Part shown: positions 61,275 through 64,000 of the stretch, in pieces
How positions within the stretch are numbered: position 1 is the stretch's first letter
How the letters are laid out: each line of letters opens with the position of its first letter
NCBI RefSeq assembly: GCF_041381155.1
Contig: NC_091149.1
Location: forward strand, 10,184,609-10,248,608
Origin: Argopecten irradians
Taxonomy: Eukaryota > Mollusca > Bivalvia > Pectinida > Pectinidae
Reading direction: 5' to 3'
Length of the DNA stretch: 64,000 nt
Translations under genes and position numbers: made by a program
Notes under the pieces: model-generated
Database searches by the model: none
Told to the model about the DNA's origin: nothing
Seen by the model: only the letters and a program-made list of their open reading frames with translations

Positions 61275-62522
61275 TTATTGCAGACGAAATCCGTTAAACA
61301 TCGTAAGCGTTTTTTGGATATCGGCTCCGCCTTTGTGTGCCGTTACTCGTACCCAAACTGAGTCACCAGGAACAAGCATTGTTATCGCCGAGGCTGAGCT
61401 TGTGGAAGCATAGTCAGCGTCTGCACTCCTGATTGTTCCTATGACCTCGCCATTACGAACCAATTCTGTAACGATGTAATGATTACTATTCGTGGAGATC
61501 GTCCATGAAAACTTGTAAACGCCAACTTCAGGACAGATAAACACGCTCGTCTGAGAATTGAAGTGAGAACCGATGTTTGTAACAGTTTTATTAAAATCCA
61601 CGACGTGGTGGTTACCTGGATCTGTTACGGTGTGTGTGAGAATGGCGTGGAAAGCTATTACACTGTCAGTGCTGGTGTCTACAAAATAAATTTGAAGTTA
61701 GGTGATATGAATTTACATGAATTTTTAGATTTTGCATTTGACGTGCAGAGACTTAGAAAGGATCATCTTGATGTATAAGTGTATTAGGAAGACAACTTTA
61801 ACGACAGGTATCTATATATCATTATATGAACTTAAAATAAAGAAAAATACCTTTTATCAGAAATGGTGGACAATTTCCAAATCTCAACATAGAGAAAACA
61901 GGAAACATTCATCGAGGACATATAACAAAAATCAAATACAGTGTTTGGAACTAATATACCATTGACTTACCGACACGTTTACTTATTTTCTTGACACCAT
62001 CTGTTAATCGGGATTCGCCAATCCCTCCTGATTCTTCTCGACACGGTCTAGTGATTTCTTCCTTGTCAGCAGTAGGCTTTTCATGTTTAGGCTGATCTTG
62101 TTCTAATGAAGTGATTTTGTCTTCGAGAGTTACGATTTTCTCTTCAAGTGAAACAGTTTTCTCTTGAAGAAATTTAACTTCTCCTTCGAGAGTAGAAGAT
62201 TTCTCTGCAAGTCGGATATTTTCCTTTTGGAGGGCCTCTGTATATTGCAAAACGTAAAATTTACAGATTATGTTATTTACATATAAGCATGACGAGACAT
62301 TTAGTATAAACCGACTGGTATCAAAACGAAAATAAATATGAAATAATTCCAGTAAACATGGTGTTTTATGTTACCTATTTGAGCCTCGTGTTTTAGCAGG
62401 ATACGTTGGACCTGAAGCAACACTGGATCAGTAGACCCATCTCCAACCATAGAAGGACTGGCTAGACCAAACGACACATCCAGTATTAGGATGCACGCCG
62501 TTAACACAAACCACTGTGCCAT
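61275..62522 (-). CDS. secreted coiled-coil C1q-domain protein, gene E
   Basis: Three exons with GT-AG borders, both introns in phase 1: 62375-62522, 61971-62237 and 61275-61678. They are 819 bases and encode 272 residues with no interruption. Residues 1-21 are a signal peptide (AQWFVLTACILILDVSFGLA). Residues about 50-100 are a coiled coil (EKTVSLEEKIVTLEDKITSL). DGVKKISKRV is encoded in the same exon, unlike in genes A and B where it has its own. Residues 147-272 are the C1q domain (AFHAILTHTVTDPG, CPEVGVYKFSW, LVPGDSVWVRV and the end FNGFRLQ). Introns are 137 and 292 bp. The start is the ATG at 62522. By family it is a secreted oligomeric recognition protein; the ligand is unknown. The upstream GATAAGG is kept (62580-62586), but the TATA-like run of gene A reads ACATGAAG here. 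Confidence 0.93.
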
Positions 62523-63273
62523 GTTCACAAATATCGTCTGGAATGATTCCGATTAAATCAACACGTACATGAAGAATAAGATAAGGCCTGACCTTAGTTT
62601 TACATAGACAAACATTCTTGCTTAGAGATAAGGGGACAATGTAATGGCCTTTCATTTTTATCATCAATTTTTAATGATGTTGGTGCTCTTTTATAAATAC
62701 ATGTATGTATGATTTCAATACAGTCAAAATATGCTGTTAATTTTAATTTTTCTATGAATTGTGTTATAAGTTCCGTTAAGCTTTTTAAAATAATGACTTA
62801 TGTATGAGGTTTGAGTATACTTACAAGAAGTAATGAAAATGATAAAACACTGTATAATATGCCAAATATTATATTAGTGTTTTGTTGATGAAATATCTAG
62901 CATTTCCATCCGACACAGAGTAATATTAAATGTTATAATGCTCATTTATTTTCAACAGCATACACGGTAGCAATTTCTTCAGTTTGCTTTAAGGAGCATG
63001 TGATTTGGTTCGGCTTATTACATTTAATAAGCATACAATTTGGTATTATTAGGTTTGACGAGCACACAAAAAGATCCTGGCTGATAATAGGACGTAAATA
63101 CAATAAACCAAATTAAATAGGTTGTTTGGTACTACATAAAGACATACCACAAACTCTGAACAATAACTTTGCTATTTATTGATACATTTTTTGTTTACCT
63201 CCAAAGACATACAATTGATGTTACATCGTACATGGAATATAAAAAAATGCACTGGGAGGTGTTGTTATATATC
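62523..63273. other. compact E-F spacer
   Basis: A 5' flank of gene E of only about 135 bp is joined near 62660 directly to the 3' flank of unit F. The foldback element and the other spacer blocks are missing. TTTATT at 63175-63180 is the AATAAA of unit F. Confidence 0.65.
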
Positions 63274-64000
63274 TTATTGCAGACGAAATCCGTTAAACAT
63301 CGTAAGCGTTTTTTGGATATCGGCTCCGCCTTTGTGTGCCGTTACTCGTACCCAAACTGAGTCACCAGGAACAAGCATTGTTATCGCCGAGGCTGAGCTT
63401 GTGGAAGCATAGTCAGCGTCTGCACTCCTGATTGTTCCTATGACCTCGCCATTACGAACCAATTCTGTAACGATGTAATGATTACTATTCGTGGAGATCG
63501 TCCATGAAAACTTGTAAACGCCAACTTCAGGACAGATAAACACGCTCGTCTGAGAATTGAAGTGAGAACCGATGTTTGTAACAGTTTTATTAAAATCCAC
63601 GACGTGGTGGTTACCTGGATCTGTTACGGTGTGTGTGAGAATGGCGTGGAAAGCTATTACACTGTCAGTGCTGGTGTCTACAAAATAAATTTGAAGTTAG
63701 GTGATATGAATTTACATGAATTTTTAGATTTTGCATTTGACGTGCAGAGACTTAGAAAGGATCATCTTGATGTATAAGTGTATTAGGAAGACAACTTTAA
63801 CGACAGGTATCTATATATCATTATATGAACTTAAAATAAAGAAAAATACCTTTTATCAGAAATGGTGGACAATTTCCAAATCTCAACATAGAGAAAACAG
63901 GAAACATTCATCGAGGACATATAACAAAAATCAAATACAGTGTTTGGAACTAATATACCATTGACTTACCGACACGTTTACTTATTTTCTTGACACCATC
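63274..64000 (-). CDS. C1q-domain protein, gene F (partial, cut by window edge)
   Basis: The last exon (63274-63677) encodes a C1q domain identical in protein sequence to that of gene E. The intron (63678-63969) also looks identical to that of E. The preceding exon begins at 63970 and is cut after 31 bases at the right edge (KKISKRV segment). The signal peptide and coiled coil lie outside. Offset to gene E is 1999 bp. It is expected to have the same role as gene E. Confidence 0.88.

Noticed and set aside
61563-61965. Plus-strand frames of 71 and 77 codons, repeated at 63562-63964
   Set aside because: They lie antisense to the C1q exon and intron of E and F; their repetition only reflects the duplicated DNA.

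Overview
The window is AT-rich animal genomic DNA. The only recognisable host protein genes are a tandem array of short, intron-containing genes for secreted C1q-domain proteins (signal peptide, coiled coil, C1q), all on the minus strand between 31.1 kb and the right edge. Large C1q families without a collagen region, introns with GT-AG borders, a Ty3/Gypsy retrotransposon, tRNA-derived dispersed repeats and many foldback elements together suggest a lophotrochozoan, most probably a bivalve mollusc. The species cannot be named from the sequence.

Left part (1-31 kb): no protein gene that I can support. It holds several tandem repeats: a 21-bp unit at 7.6-8.0 kb, a 30-bp unit at 9.56-9.93 kb, a 60-bp unit at 10.35-10.78 kb, a 109-bp higher-order array at 11.73-12.47 kb and a 79-bp unit at 24.8-25.4 kb. 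It also holds foldback elements (17.9-18.2 kb, 20.4 kb, 27.3 kb) and scattered members of a SINE-like family with tRNA-like B boxes (4.8, 11.6, 13.5, 20.0, 22.6 and 24.4 kb). The short open frames here are low-complexity or lie in repeats.

Right part (31.1-64 kb): six C1q units, here called A to F. A (31120-34374) and E (61275-62522) are complete and open. F is cut by the window edge and its visible part matches E. B, C and D are disrupted copies. A and B have four exons. In C, D and E the second and third exons are fused, so an intron is present or absent within one array. The A-B and B-C spacers are copies of each other. At the same place in both sits an LTR of one Ty3/Gypsy family: a solo LTR at 36280-36879 and a full-length element at 43508-51626. 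The element has gag and pol regions plus an extra downstream frame with two C2H2 zinc fingers.

How the genes would work together: the C1q products look like secreted, coiled-coil-oligomerising recognition proteins of the kind used as immune lectins in bivalves. The array appears to grow by unequal exchange, with the spacer shrinking toward the right (stop-to-stop distances about 8.9, 14.7, 3.3, 3.2 and 2.0 kb). Many differences in the B, C and D units and in 42.4-43.5 kb are one- or two-base indels rather than substitutions. This may be unpolished long-read sequence rather than real decay, so their pseudogene status is provisional.
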